This document shows, piece after piece, positions 1-7,835 of a stretch of DNA of 64,000 nt (position 1 is the stretch's first letter; each line of letters starts with the position of its first letter). The notes under the pieces were generated by a model that was not told the origin of the DNA, did not search any database, and saw only the letters and a list, made by a program, of their open reading frames with translations. Made by a program: the position numbers and the translations under genes. The stretch covers positions 26,237 through 90,236 of the forward strand of contig JAEWPB010000058.1 in NCBI GenBank assembly GCA_023399465.1, written 5' to 3'. This DNA is from Pseudomonadota bacterium. Its GTDB lineage: Bacteria > Pseudomonadota > Alphaproteobacteria > Rhizobiales > Rhizobiaceae.

Positions 1-545
1 AGATCTCGCGGGCGCGGATGTTCGCGCTGATCGAGCTTCTCTATGCCACCGGCATGCGCGTCAGCGAACTGGTGTCGCTGCCCGCCAAGGTGCTCGACCA
101 GGATGGCCGCTTCCTGATGATCCGCGGCAAGGGCAACAAGGACCGGCTGGTCCCGCTGTCGCTGTCGGCCATCGCCGCGCTGAAAGCCTATGGCGCGCTA
201 CGCGCCGCCGAGGCGCGGGCGGCGAAGCAGCCGGAAGAGAGCCCGTGGCTGTTTCCCTCCTCAGGAAAGCAGGGTTTTCTGCCCCGGCAGGTCTTTGCCC
301 GCGACCTCAAGGATCTGGCGATCCGGGCCGGGCTGTCGCCCTCCGCCATCTCGCCGCATGTGATGCGGCATGCCTTTGCCAGCCACCTCCTGCAGAATGG
401 CGCCGACCTGCGCGTCGTCCAGGAACTGCTGGGGCATTCGGACATTTCAACGACACAAATCTATACGCATGTGTTGGAAGAGCGGCTGCACCAGCTGGTA
501 CAAACACATCACCCCCTTGCCAAACGGGCTAAAAAGCAGGATTAA
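1..545 (+). CDS. xerD: Site-specific tyrosine recombinase XerD (5' truncated by window edge)
   Basis: The reading frame is open from the first bases, so the start lies outside the window; about 180 C-terminal residues are visible, against about 300 for a whole Xer protein. The catalytic domain is complete: the first arginine is in GMRVSEL, the HxxR pair in HVMRHAF, and the last His and the tyrosine nucleophile in [14 protein letters not shown]. XerC/XerD resolve chromosome dimers at dif near the terminus. It is called XerD rather than a phage integrase because accA follows 62 bp downstream, the usual rhizobial neighbour, and because a separate XerC-like gene lies at the other end of the window. 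The XerC versus XerD choice is inference from context. Confidence 0.88.
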   Translation, partial: ISRARMFALIELLYATGMRVSELVSLPAKVLDQDGRFLMIRGKGNKDRLVPLSLSAIAALKAYGALRAAEARAAKQPEESPWLFPSSGKQGFLPRQVFARDLKDLAIRAGLSPSAISPHVMRHAFASHLLQNGADLRVVQELLGHSDISTTQIYTHVLEERLHQLVQTHHPLAKRAKKQD

Positions 546-607
546 GCCCGGCAGAATGGGGGAATTCTTCCCTGGCTTCATGGGCAAAAGGATCGGAAAC
601 GCATCTC

Positions 608-1561
608 ATGCACAACTATCTCGATTTCGAAAAACCAATCTCGGATCTCGAAGGCAAGATCCACGAGCTGAAAAGGCTCGCCGCCGAAGACGAGAGCATC
701 GATACATCGGACGAGATCGGCCGCCTGGAAATCAGGGTTCGTGAAGCGACCGGCGACATCTATTCGAAGCTCAACGCCTGGCAGAAGACGCAGGTCGCGC
801 GCCATCCGCAGCGCCCGCATTTCATCGACTACGCCGCCCGGCTCTTCGAAGACTTCACTCCGCTCGCCGGTGACCGCAAGTTTTCCGAGGATGCCGCTAT
901 CCAGACAGGCCTTGCCCGCTTTCGCGGCCAGCCGGTCGCGGTTATCGGCCAGGAAAAGGGCAACGACACCAAGTCGCGCCTGAAGCACAATTTCGGCAGC
1001 GCCCGCCCTGAAGGCTACCGCAAGGCGATCCGAGTCATGGAAATGGCCGATCGCTTCGGCCTGCCGATCATCACCCTAGTGGATACCGCAGGCGCCTATC
1101 CCGGTGTCGGCGCGGAAGAACGCGGCCAGGCCGAGGCCATCGCCCGCTCGACCGAGATGTGTCTTGCCGTCCGCGCCCCGATCATTTCGGTGGTCGTCGG
1201 CGAAGGCGGCTCCGGCGGCGCGATCGCCATTGCCGTGGGCAACCGCGTCTACATGCTCGAACACTCGATCTACAGCGTGATCTCGCCGGAAGGCGCCGCT
1301 TCGATCCTGTGGCGCGATTCCGCACGCGCCAAGGAAGCCGCAACCAACATGAAAATCACCGCCGAGGACCTGAAGGGACTGGGCATCATCGACGGCATCA
1401 TTCCCGAGCCGCTCGGTGGCGCCCATCGCGATCCAGAGAAGGTGATCGCCGCGACCGGCGACACCATCGCCCAGGCGCTCTCGGAACTTGCCGGACGCAG
1501 CGGCGACGAACTGCGATCGGATCGCCGCCAGAAGTTCCTCAACATGGGCCGCAACCTCTGA
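608..1561 (+). CDS. accA: Acetyl-CoA carboxylase carboxyltransferase subunit alpha
   Basis: This 317-residue protein is the alpha half of the carboxyltransferase that moves CO2 from carboxybiotin to acetyl-CoA, giving malonyl-CoA for fatty acid synthesis; it works in the cytoplasm with AccD and biotinyl-AccB. Length matches the family. The N-terminal helical segment ([14 protein letters not shown]) and the crotonase-fold core with [18 protein letters not shown] and [10 protein letters not shown] are typical. The ATG at 608 has a weak GGAAAC ribosome site in front. It follows xerD on the same strand and ends before a strong terminator hairpin, so the two may share a transcript. Confidence 0.97.
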   Translation: MHNYLDFEKPISDLEGKIHELKRLAAEDESIDTSDEIGRLEIRVREATGDIYSKLNAWQKTQVARHPQRPHFIDYAARLFEDFTPLAGDRKFSEDAAIQTGLARFRGQPVAVIGQEKGNDTKSRLKHNFGSARPEGYRKAIRVMEMADRFGLPIITLVDTAGAYPGVGAEERGQAEAIARSTEMCLAVRAPIISVVVGEGGSGGAIAIAVGNRVYMLEHSIYSVISPEGAASILWRDSARAKEAATNMKITAEDLKGLGIIDGIIPEPLGGAHRDPEKVIAATGDTIAQALSELAGRSGDELRSDRRQKFLNMGRNL

Positions 1562-1623
1562 AGCCTGCCGCCCTGACCATGCTGTGGCCAAATCTTCGCC
1601 ACATTACTGATATCTGAGATTGT

Positions 1624-1666
1624 ACCCGCTCACGGAATGGCTTATCCCGTGAGCGGGTAAGTTTTT
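1624..1666 (+). terminator. Rho-independent terminator after accA
   Basis: Perfect 12-bp stem ACCCGCTCACGG (1624-1635) with its complement at 1647-1658, an 11-nt loop, then AAGTTTTT. It lies 62 bp after the accA stop and separates accA from the lipoprotein gene downstream. Confidence 0.85.
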
Positions 1667-1748
1667 GTAAAGCATACCGCGATTATGATTCCTTTTCCCT
1701 TGTATTGAGCGGCAAATGAGGCCGTCTCAGCGTTTACGGGCTCAGGTA

Positions 1749-3221
1749 ATGCGCATCAGGAATTTTATCGTCATCTCCCTCATGGCCGCAGCCCTCGCCG
1801 GCTGCAACGACACCCTCGATGCCGTCGATCTCGCCAGCGTCAAGAACAAGGTGGAGCACCCCCTTTCCAAGCGCATTGTCGAGCAGATGAAGGCGAAGGG
1901 CATGGAGCGCACCGCTCCGATCATGATCCGCATCTTCAAGGAAGAGGGCACGCTCGAGGTCTGGAAGGCGAAGACCAACAACCGCTTCGACAAGATCGCG
2001 GACTACAAGATCTGCGCCTGGTCGGGCCGTCTGGGGCCGAAGATCAAGGAAGGCGACCGTCAGGCGCCCGAAGGCTTCTACCCGCTTTCGCCGCACCACA
2101 TGAATCCCAATTCGAGCTACTATCTGGCGATCAATACCGGCTTTCCGAACCGCTACGACCAGGCGAACGGCCGCAACGGCACCAACCTGATGATCCATGG
2201 CGCCTGCTCGTCGTCCGGCTGCTACTCGATGACCGACGAGCAGGTTCTCGAGATCTATGCCTTCGCGCGCGACGCCTTCAAGGGCGGCCAGCAGGCGGTT
2301 CAGCTTCAGGCCTTCCCCTTCCGGATGACCGCCGAGAACATGGCGCGTCACCGCAACAGCCCGCACATCGAATTCTGGAACATGCTGAAGGTCGGCTACG
2401 ACCACTTCGAAGTCACCAAGCGGCCGCCGGAGGTCAACGTCTGCGAGAAGAAGTATGTCTTCAACCAGCAGACGGAGGGCAGCGGCACGTTCTCGGCTTC
2501 GGCCAGCTGCCCGCCGATGTCGACCCCGCCGGCGCTGCAGGCCGCCCTTGCCTCCTACGACAAGGCCTATGATCGCGACTACGAGAAGGCGCTGAAGAAG
2601 TTCGACGGCCTGGTGTGGTACGAGCCAAGCGAAGCCGAGCGCAAGGAACTGGTCAAGGACCAGCGCAAGGGCCGCGAACTTGCCTATGCGCCGACCGGAT
2701 CGTCGTTAGCGGCCGGAAAGCTGATGAAGCTGCACGAATACGAGCAGGTACTGGCGAAGCGCGACGGCAAGCCTGCAGTGGCGCCTGATGGCGCACCGGC
2801 GACGACCACCGCGTCCATCCCGCCGGCAAGGGCCGGCCAGAGTGCACCAGCGGCCGCTACCGCCGCGGCGACGGCAACGGCTGCGCCAGCCCAGCAGACG
2901 GGTGCACCCGTGCCGACGCCCAATCCTGCAGCTCCTGCCTCCGTTGCCGTGGCAACGCCGGAACCCGCTGCAAGGAAGACCTTCTGGAAGCTTTTCTCCA
3001 GGGCTGATGAAGCGCAGCCTGAAGCAGCGCCGGCTGCCCTCGCGGCGACACCGCAGCAATCCCCCGCGCCCGCTACGGACGGAGCCAACGCACCCGTCGC
3101 GCAGCCTGCTCAGGCCAGTGTGCCCGTGCCGGCGCCCAACCCGAATGCCGCCGAAATCCAGCCCGTGGCAGCTGCGGAGACCCCGCAGAAGCCCGCATGG
3201 AAATTCTGGGCGAAACAGTAA
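1749..3221 (+). CDS. L,D-transpeptidase (YkuD/YafK type) lipoprotein with Pro/Ala-rich tail
   Basis: A 490-residue envelope protein. From the ATG at 1749 it begins with a lipoprotein signal whose lipobox LAGC puts the lipidated cysteine at residue 19; starting at the upstream ATG (1716) would only add residues in front of this signal, so 1749 is preferred. The catalytic YkuD signature HGACSSSGCYSM is present, with His at about 150 and the nucleophile Cys at about 158. The arrangement resembles the E. coli YafK (DpaA) branch, which cuts or forms L,D bonds involving the murein peptide and bound lipoprotein. After about residue 350 the chain becomes low-complexity Ala/Pro/Thr, broken by two Trp-rich basic patches (KTFWKLF and a C-terminal AWKFWAK). 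The true reaction is not shown by sequence. Confidence 0.85.
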   Translation: MRIRNFIVISLMAAALAGCNDTLDAVDLASVKNKVEHPLSKRIVEQMKAKGMERTAPIMIRIFKEEGTLEVWKAKTNNRFDKIADYKICAWSGRLGPKIKEGDRQAPEGFYPLSPHHMNPNSSYYLAINTGFPNRYDQANGRNGTNLMIHGACSSSGCYSMTDEQVLEIYAFARDAFKGGQQAVQLQAFPFRMTAENMARHRNSPHIEFWNMLKVGYDHFEVTKRPPEVNVCEKKYVFNQQTEGSGTFSASASCPPMSTPPALQAALASYDKAYDRDYEKALKKFDGLVWYEPSEAERKELVKDQRKGRELAYAPTGSSLAAGKLMKLHEYEQVLAKRDGKPAVAPDGAPATTTASIPPARAGQSAPAAATAAATATAAPAQQTGAPVPTPNPAAPASVAVATPEPAARKTFWKLFSRADEAQPEAAPAALAATPQQSPAPATDGANAPVAQPAQASVPVPAPNPNAAEIQPVAAAETPQKPAWKFWAKQ

Positions 3222-3226
3222 AGACG

Positions 3227-3448
3227 ATGACTGTCCTCTACGATCTCAAGGGGCTGAAATGCCCCTTGCCGGTTCTCAAGACCAGGCGCCGGCTTCAGAC
3301 GATGGCGCCGGGCGCAGAACTGCAGATCGAGACCACCGATCCGCTGGCCGTGATCGACATTCCGCATTTCTGCAATGAGAACGGTCACCAGTTGATCGAG
3401 AGCAAAAAGACCGAAAGCGGCCACCGCTTCGTGATCCGGAAGGGCTGA
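3227..3448 (+). CDS. TusA/SirA-like sulfurtransferase family protein
   Basis: A 73-residue protein with the family signature CPLPVLK, the sulfur-carrying cysteine being Cys12, followed by the expected beta-alpha-beta fold. TusA relays persulfide sulfur, for example in tRNA 2-thiouridine synthesis; in organisms without the whole Tus relay these small proteins have other sulfur-trafficking roles, so the partner is unknown here. An upstream ATG at 3197 would overlap the preceding gene by 25 bp; the ATG at 3227 matches the family N terminus (MTVLYDLKG). The gap to the previous stop is only 5 bp, so it is probably co-transcribed with the L,D-transpeptidase gene. Confidence 0.87.
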   Translation: MTVLYDLKGLKCPLPVLKTRRRLQTMAPGAELQIETTDPLAVIDIPHFCNENGHQLIESKKTESGHRFVIRKG

Positions 3449-3450
3449 CG

Positions 3451-3482
3451 GGGCGCAATCCTTCTTTCCGGAGGATGCGCCC
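3451..3482. terminator. Possible terminator hairpin between convergent genes
   Basis: GGGCGC-A-ATCC pairs with GGAT-GCGCCC (one bulged A) with an 11-nt loop, directly between the stops of the TusA-like gene and the CobW-like gene. There is no U-tract on either strand, so a termination role is tentative. Confidence 0.4.
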
Positions 3483-3487
3483 TCGCC

Positions 3488-4633
3488 TCACATCTTGAAG
3501 CCGGGAATTGCCAGCGGATTGTCCTCGAGCGCCGCCCGGTCCGGCCGGTCGATGCGCGGCGTGCCGGTGAACGCGTCGAAGAGGTCGGTCACAAAGGCTT
3601 CCGGCAGATCCCGGGTAATCAGCACCATGCGCGTACGCCGGTCGGCAGGATCCGGCCAGGCCGGCAGCCGCGCCGGCGGATGGAACACGTTCTGCACGCC
3701 GTGAAGCACGACCGGACGATCGGGATCGGCGGAGAGGCAGACGATGGCCTTCATGCGCAACAGCCGCTCGCCATGGGCGGAGCGCAACAGATCGACGAAC
3801 ATTTCCAGCGCCGCCGGATCGACCGGCTTGTCATGCACGATCGAGAACGACCGGATCGCATCGCCATGGCGATTGACGTCGTGATGATGGTGGTGATGGC
3901 CGTGACCGGCCGCATGCCCGTGGCCATGGTGCCCATGGTCATGGTCGTGCGTGTGCGGGTCCTCCGCGCCCAGCCAGCGGGCCACGTCCGGGATCTTGGT
4001 CGCCGGGTCGTAGAGCCCGTTCACCAGCAACGCCGCGCTGCCGGCCTCCTCCGCATCGCCGTCGATGATTGCCGCTCGCGGGTTGAGCGCCCGGAGCCGC
4101 TCAGTCAGCGCCGCGACCGTATCGGCACCGGCAAGCGTCACCTTGGAAATGACCAGCCGGTCGGCGACCGCCGCCTGCTTCACCGCTTCGATATGGTTGT
4201 CGAGCGTCTGCTGGCCGTTCACCGCGTCGACGACCGTGACGACTCCATCGAGCTCGAAGTTCATGTCAATGACCGGATTGCCCATCACCGACTGCATCAC
4301 CGGCGCCGGATCGGCCAGCCCCGTAGTCTCGATGACGATGCGCTTCAGCGGACGGATGCGGCCGGTCTGCATGCCATCCATCAGCATGGCGAGCGTATCG
4401 ACCAGTTCGCCGCGCACCGTGCAGCAAAGGCAGCCATCCGCGAGCTCGATGATCGAATCCCCCGAGGTCTCGACCAGCAGGTGATCGATGCCGACATCGC
4501 CGAACTCGTTGATGATCACCGCCGCATCCTTCATCTCCGGGTCTTTCAGGATCCGGTTGAGAAGGGTCGATTTTCCGGCCCCGAGAAAGCCGGTGACGAT
4601 GGTCACCGGGATCCGTTCGCGTCGCTGCATCAT
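3488..4633 (-). CDS. CobW/COG0523 family GTP-binding metallochaperone
   Basis: A 381-residue G3E GTPase. Walker A is GFLGAGKS at residues 15-22; the metal-binding CLCC motif is at 68-71; SKVTLAGAD sits near the base-recognition region; a CobW C-terminal domain closes the protein. Between the two domains is a dense His/Asp/Gly run that is expected to bind zinc or another transition metal. COG0523 proteins deliver metal to client enzymes (ZNG1/YeiR type, zinc) or assist cobalt chelation (CobW). Without cob genes nearby, a zinc chaperone is the more likely reading, by inference. Its start lies 30 bp behind the stop of the carboxypeptidase gene on the same strand, so the two may be one operon. 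No Zur-like operator was recognised. Confidence 0.88.
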   Translation of the reverse strand: MMQRRERIPVTIVTGFLGAGKSTLLNRILKDPEMKDAAVIINEFGDVGIDHLLVETSGDSIIELADGCLCCTVRGELVDTLAMLMDGMQTGRIRPLKRIVIETTGLADPAPVMQSVMGNPVIDMNFELDGVVTVVDAVNGQQTLDNHIEAVKQAAVADRLVISKVTLAGADTVAALTERLRALNPRAAIIDGDAEEAGSAALLVNGLYDPATKIPDVARWLGAEDPHTHDHDHGHHGHGHAAGHGHHHHHHDVNRHGDAIRSFSIVHDKPVDPAALEMFVDLLRSAHGERLLRMKAIVCLSADPDRPVVLHGVQNVFHPPARLPAWPDPADRRTRMVLITRDLPEAFVTDLFDAFTGTPRIDRPDRAALEDNPLAIPGFKM

Positions 4634-4663
4634 GGTCTCGTTCGTATGGAGTGTCGGGCGTTC

Positions 4664-5770
4664 TTAGAATGTCGGGCGCGGCTGGGGAATCGGCACATTG
4701 GCGATCTCACCCTTGCCGGGCTTCTTCGCCGGCTCCGGTTCCGAACCGGGGATCAGGCCCGCGAACACGAAATTCGGCTCGCGCGTCATTTCGCGGATGT
4801 TCGGCGAGTTGACCTTCATGCGGCCGACTTCGTCGCGGCCTTCGCTGCGCACCTTCTTGCCCTTGGCACTGCAGATCTCGGCGCTGATGTCGGCGACGGT
4901 GTTCACGTCGCCATAGGGGCGCAGGGTCGCGAGCGTCTGGCCGGTGCCCGACTTCGCCGTAAGTCCCGCCTGCAGCATGTCGGCGGAGACGTCTGCCCGT
5001 GCGCCGAGGCTCTCGGTGCCGAGCACCACGGAAACGACGGAACGGCCGTTGCGCGTGGCCGAAGATACCTGGTTGAAACCGGATGCGCAGATGAAGCCCG
5101 TCTTCATGCCGTCGGCGCCATCGAAGCGTCCGATCAGCAAGTTGAAGTTCGGATAGTTCTTCTTGCCGGTGGTGAAGCCTTCCAGCGAGAAGTATCCCGC
5201 ATATTCCGGGAACTGGCGCTTCAGCGTGACGGCGAGGACCGCCATGTCGCGCGCGGTCGTGTACTGGCCCTTGCCGGGAAGTCCATGGGGATTGATGAAG
5301 TTCGACGAGCCCATGCCGATGCGCCGGGCGTCGCTGTTCATGCGGGCGACGAAGGCGTCATGCGAACCGCTGACGGTCTCGGCGATCGCCACCGCGACGT
5401 CATTGGCCGACTGCACCATCAGTATCTTCAGCGCGCTGTCGAGCGTCATCTTCTGCCCGGGCTTGTAGTACATCTTGCTCGCCGGCTGGCTGGCGGCACG
5501 CTCGGTAATCGTGACCGGGCTTTCCAGCGTCAGTTCGCCGGCCCGCACCGCATTGAACACGGTGTAGACGGTCATCAGCTTGGTCAGCGATGCCGGATAC
5601 CACTTGCGGAATGCGTCCTCATGCTCGAGGACCTGTCCTGACTTGACGTCCACCAGAATGCGGGGATTGGCGTACGCCGCCGGCGCGACAGTAGCGGCCA
5701 GGACGGAAACGGCGGCCGCGAGGGGCAGAAGCCGCCGGGCAATCTGCAAACGTATATTGTTCGTCGGCAA
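4664..5770 (-). CDS. D-alanyl-D-alanine carboxypeptidase (PBP5/6-type, S11)
   Basis: A 368-residue penicillin-binding serine peptidase that trims the terminal D-Ala from muropeptides in the periplasm. The three active-site boxes are clear: SLTK at 61-64, SAN at 121-123 and KTG at 223-225. An N-terminal signal peptide ends near the A-rich segment at 28-34. The C-terminal region ends in a Pro/Lys-rich tail (IPQPRP). The start appears to be TTG at 5770, preceded by GAGGA at good spacing; there is no ATG before the signal peptide. It is probably the first gene of a pair with the CobW-like GTPase downstream, and is divergent from the amidohydrolase. Confidence 0.92.
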   Translation of the reverse strand: MPTNNIRLQIARRLLPLAAAVSVLAATVAPAAYANPRILVDVKSGQVLEHEDAFRKWYPASLTKLMTVYTVFNAVRAGELTLESPVTITERAASQPASKMYYKPGQKMTLDSALKILMVQSANDVAVAIAETVSGSHDAFVARMNSDARRIGMGSSNFINPHGLPGKGQYTTARDMAVLAVTLKRQFPEYAGYFSLEGFTTGKKNYPNFNLLIGRFDGADGMKTGFICASGFNQVSSATRNGRSVVSVVLGTESLGARADVSADMLQAGLTAKSGTGQTLATLRPYGDVNTVADISAEICSAKGKKVRSEGRDEVGRMKVNSPNIREMTREPNFVFAGLIPGSEPEPAKKPGKGEIANVPIPQPRPTF

Positions 5771-5942
5771 GGTCTATCCTCGAATTATCCGGAAAACTCT
5801 CGAAACGCCCGGTTATTTAACCTATATGGCCATGACATGGCAAAGACCATTGATTACGCTATTTTACGGGTGCACGCCAGCTTTACCCTCCCCCGACGCC
5901 ATCAGAGCAAGCCCGTAATTTGAGTATGTCAGGAAGAAAACA

Positions 5943-7106
5943 ATGCCGATTTTGAACCGTGCTGCGGAACTTCAGAGCGAAGTGACGGAGTGGCGCCGCC
6001 ATATTCATGCCCGCCCCGAGCTTCTGTTCGCGGTCGAAAACACCGCGGCATTCGTGGCCGACAAGCTGAAGGCCTTCGGCGTCGATGACGTGGTGACCGG
6101 CATCGGGCGCACCGGCGTGGTCGGACTGATCCGCGGCCGCGGCAATTCCGACAGGGCAATCGGCTTGAGGGCCGACATGGACGCGCTGCCGCTCGAGGAA
6201 ATAACCGGCAAGCCCTGGGCTTCGACAACACCCGGCAAGATGCACGCCTGCGGCCATGACGGCCACACCGCCATGCTGCTTGGCGCTGCCAGGTATCTCG
6301 CCGAGACCCGCAATTTCAACGGCAATGTCGCGGTCATCTTCCAGCCAGCCGAAGAAGGCGGCGGCGGCGGCAAGCTGATGGTGCAGGATGGCATGATGGA
6401 GCGGTTCGGCATCGAGGAAGTGTACGGCATGCACAACATGCCCGGCCTCGCCGTCGGCAAGTTCGCCGTGCGCAAGGGGCCGATCATGGCCTCGACCGAC
6501 GAGTTCTCCATTACCGTCAAGGGCCGCGGCGGGCACGCGGCGCAGCCACATCGAACCATCGACCCGATCGCGATCGCCGCCCAGATCGTCAACAACCTGC
6601 AGCAGATCGCCTCGCGCAACGTCAATCCGCTGCACTCCGTCGTGGTGTCGGTGACCAAGTTCCACGCCGGCAACGCCCACAACATCATCCCGAACGAGGC
6701 GATGCTGGGCGGCACGGTGCGCACGCTATCGCCCGAGATCCGCGATCTCGCGCAGCAGCGCCTCGGCGAAATCGCCAACGGCCTGGCGCAGGCTCACGGC
6801 GCCGAAGCGGTCGTCTCCTATGTCCGCAACTATCCGGTGACCCTCAACCACGCCGCCGAAACCGACCACGCGATCGCGGCCGCGACCGCGGTCGCAGGTG
6901 CCGACAACGTCGATCCCGATACCGACCCGATGATGGGCGGCGAGGATTTTTCCTACATGCTGAATGCGCGTCCGGGCGCGTTCATCTTCATGGGCAACGG
7001 CGACAGCGCCGGCCTTCACAACCCGGCCTACGACTTCAACGACGAAGCCATCGCCCACGGCATATCCTACTGGGTAAGGCTGGCGGAATCGCGCCTGACC
7101 GCCTGA
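5943..7106 (+). CDS. M20 family amidohydrolase (hippurate hydrolase-like)
   Basis: A 387-residue metallopeptidase of the M20D group, which splits N-acyl amino acids such as hippurate or other acylated amino acids and indole conjugates. The metal site is visible as ACGHDGHT (102-109) and PAEEGGGG (catalytic Glu near 137), with the later H-N-M-P and MMGGEDFSY motifs. The dimerisation domain sits in the middle (around residues 185-300). Length is normal. The substrate cannot be read from sequence. The gene is alone on + between a divergent carboxypeptidase gene and tRNA-Arg, with a hairpin just downstream. Confidence 0.9.
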   Translation: MPILNRAAELQSEVTEWRRHIHARPELLFAVENTAAFVADKLKAFGVDDVVTGIGRTGVVGLIRGRGNSDRAIGLRADMDALPLEEITGKPWASTTPGKMHACGHDGHTAMLLGAARYLAETRNFNGNVAVIFQPAEEGGGGGKLMVQDGMMERFGIEEVYGMHNMPGLAVGKFAVRKGPIMASTDEFSITVKGRGGHAAQPHRTIDPIAIAAQIVNNLQQIASRNVNPLHSVVVSVTKFHAGNAHNIIPNEAMLGGTVRTLSPEIRDLAQQRLGEIANGLAQAHGAEAVVSYVRNYPVTLNHAAETDHAIAAATAVAGADNVDPDTDPMMGGEDFSYMLNARPGAFIFMGNGDSAGLHNPAYDFNDEAIAHGISYWVRLAESRLTA

Positions 7107-7150
7107 AGCCAAAACCAGACGTGGAACCGATCAAGCGGCTCCTGACCACA

Positions 7151-7181
7151 AAAGCCCGGATGCAGGGAACATCCGGACTTT
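7151..7181 (+). terminator. Candidate terminator after the M20 amidohydrolase
   Basis: AAAGCCCGGATG pairs with CATCCGGACTTT (one mismatch) around a 7-nt loop, 44 bp after the stop codon. The U-run is short (ACTTTCG), so efficiency is uncertain. Confidence 0.6.
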
Positions 7182-7370
7182 CGTTGGAGGCCAATCACGA
7201 ACCAGTCCGGGAGGCCCGCCGCAGAGGCGACCTCGGGGCGATCTCGTCGATCGGTTGAGGCGAACTATTGCCGAAAACTTTGACGATTCCGTGATCTGCC
7301 CGGCTTCGGCCGGGCCGGTGACGATGCGGCATAGCCCGGTCGTCAATTCGGCACGCCCATGCAAAAACAC

Positions 7371-7399
7371 TTGGCGAAACGCCCCAGCTTTTGTATGGA
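7371..7399 (+). promoter_or_regulatory. Putative sigma-70 promoter of tRNA-Arg
   Basis: TTGGCG at 7371-7376, a 17-bp spacer, then TATGGA at 7394-7399, placing the start of transcription a few bases before the mature tRNA at 7411. The rest of the 304-bp gap after the amidohydrolase stop holds the hairpin listed separately and nothing else that I recognise. Confidence 0.4.
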
Positions 7400-7410
7400 T
7401 GAGGCCAAGT

Positions 7411-7487
7411 GGTCCCGTAGCTCAGCAGGATAGAGCACCAGATTCCTAATCTGGGGGTCACGCGTTCGAATCGCGTCGGGATCACCA
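7411..7487 (+). tRNA. tRNA-Arg (anticodon CCT)
   Basis: A full cloverleaf can be drawn: acceptor stem GGTCCCG/CGGGATC with one G-U pair, D arm with GTAGCTCAGC-AGGAT-AGAGC, anticodon stem CCAGA/TCTGG with loop TTCCTAA (anticodon CCT at 7445-7447, reading AGG), T arm GCGTTCGAATCGC, and an encoded CCA end at 7485-7487. No integrase gene lies next to it, so there is no sign that it serves as an attachment site here. Confidence 0.97.
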
Positions 7488-7662
7488 CTCCCAACTCACT
7501 TCTCTTTAAAGCTAGCCGCTTGCTTCAGACCGTGCGACCCAGCCGCGTCAGTCGCATGGCGCCATAGCCTCGCGTGGCGCTGTCCAGCTTTGATGATCGG
7601 TCGATCTACCGAAGAAAGCGGGGCTTGGCTCGGTCTTGATGGCGCAGGCACGCCACCCCTGC

Positions 7663-7715
7663 AAATGAAAGCCCGCCGTTTGCCTGGGAGAAAAGGAGAC
7701 CAGACAAACGACGGG
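7663..7715 (-). terminator. Rho-independent terminator of the propionate operon
   Basis: Read on the minus strand, CCCGTCGTTTGTCTGG (7715-7700) pairs with CCAGGCAAACGGCGGG (7687-7672): 16 pairs without a bulge, two of them G-U, 12-nt loop, then CTTTCATTT. On the plus strand the G-U pairs become A-C mismatches, so the hairpin is built for minus-strand RNA. It lies about 120 bp after the mutase stop. Apart from it, the 348-bp gap between tRNA-Arg and the mutase gene shows nothing I can name. Confidence 0.72.
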
Positions 7716-7835
7716 TCCCCCCAGTTCGCGTGCGCGCCCTGACCAATCGGCCGTGCGCGGAAAATTCGGCGTCCGGCGCTGCTCTCGACGCGCCCGGCAC
7801 GATAGAGGCAGCGACCGGCGGAAACAAGCGCCGGT

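Noticed and set aside
1..545. The left-edge tyrosine recombinase as phage integrase
   Set aside because: It lies next to accA, has Xer-type motifs and no mobile-element genes around it.
3882..3966. His-codon repeat as a DNA repeat element
   Set aside because: It is the metal-binding linker of the CobW-like protein; the repetition comes from protein composition.
3680..5641. Very long open frame on + opposite the CobW-like and carboxypeptidase genes (about 650 codons)
   Set aside because: It is the antisense of two well-supported genes; GC-rich codon use removes stops on the opposite strand. The translation is Arg/His/Asp-rich with no domain. A similar frame opposite the mutase gene (7929-10187) was rejected for the same reason.
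5811..5822. GGTTATTTAACC palindrome in the gap between the carboxypeptidase and amidohydrolase genes
   Set aside because: Short arms of five bases and no known matching operator; not enough to call a site.
7411..7487. tRNA-Arg as attachment site of an integrated element
   Set aside because: No integrase gene, no repeat of the tRNA 3' end seen nearby, and the flanking genes are core functions.
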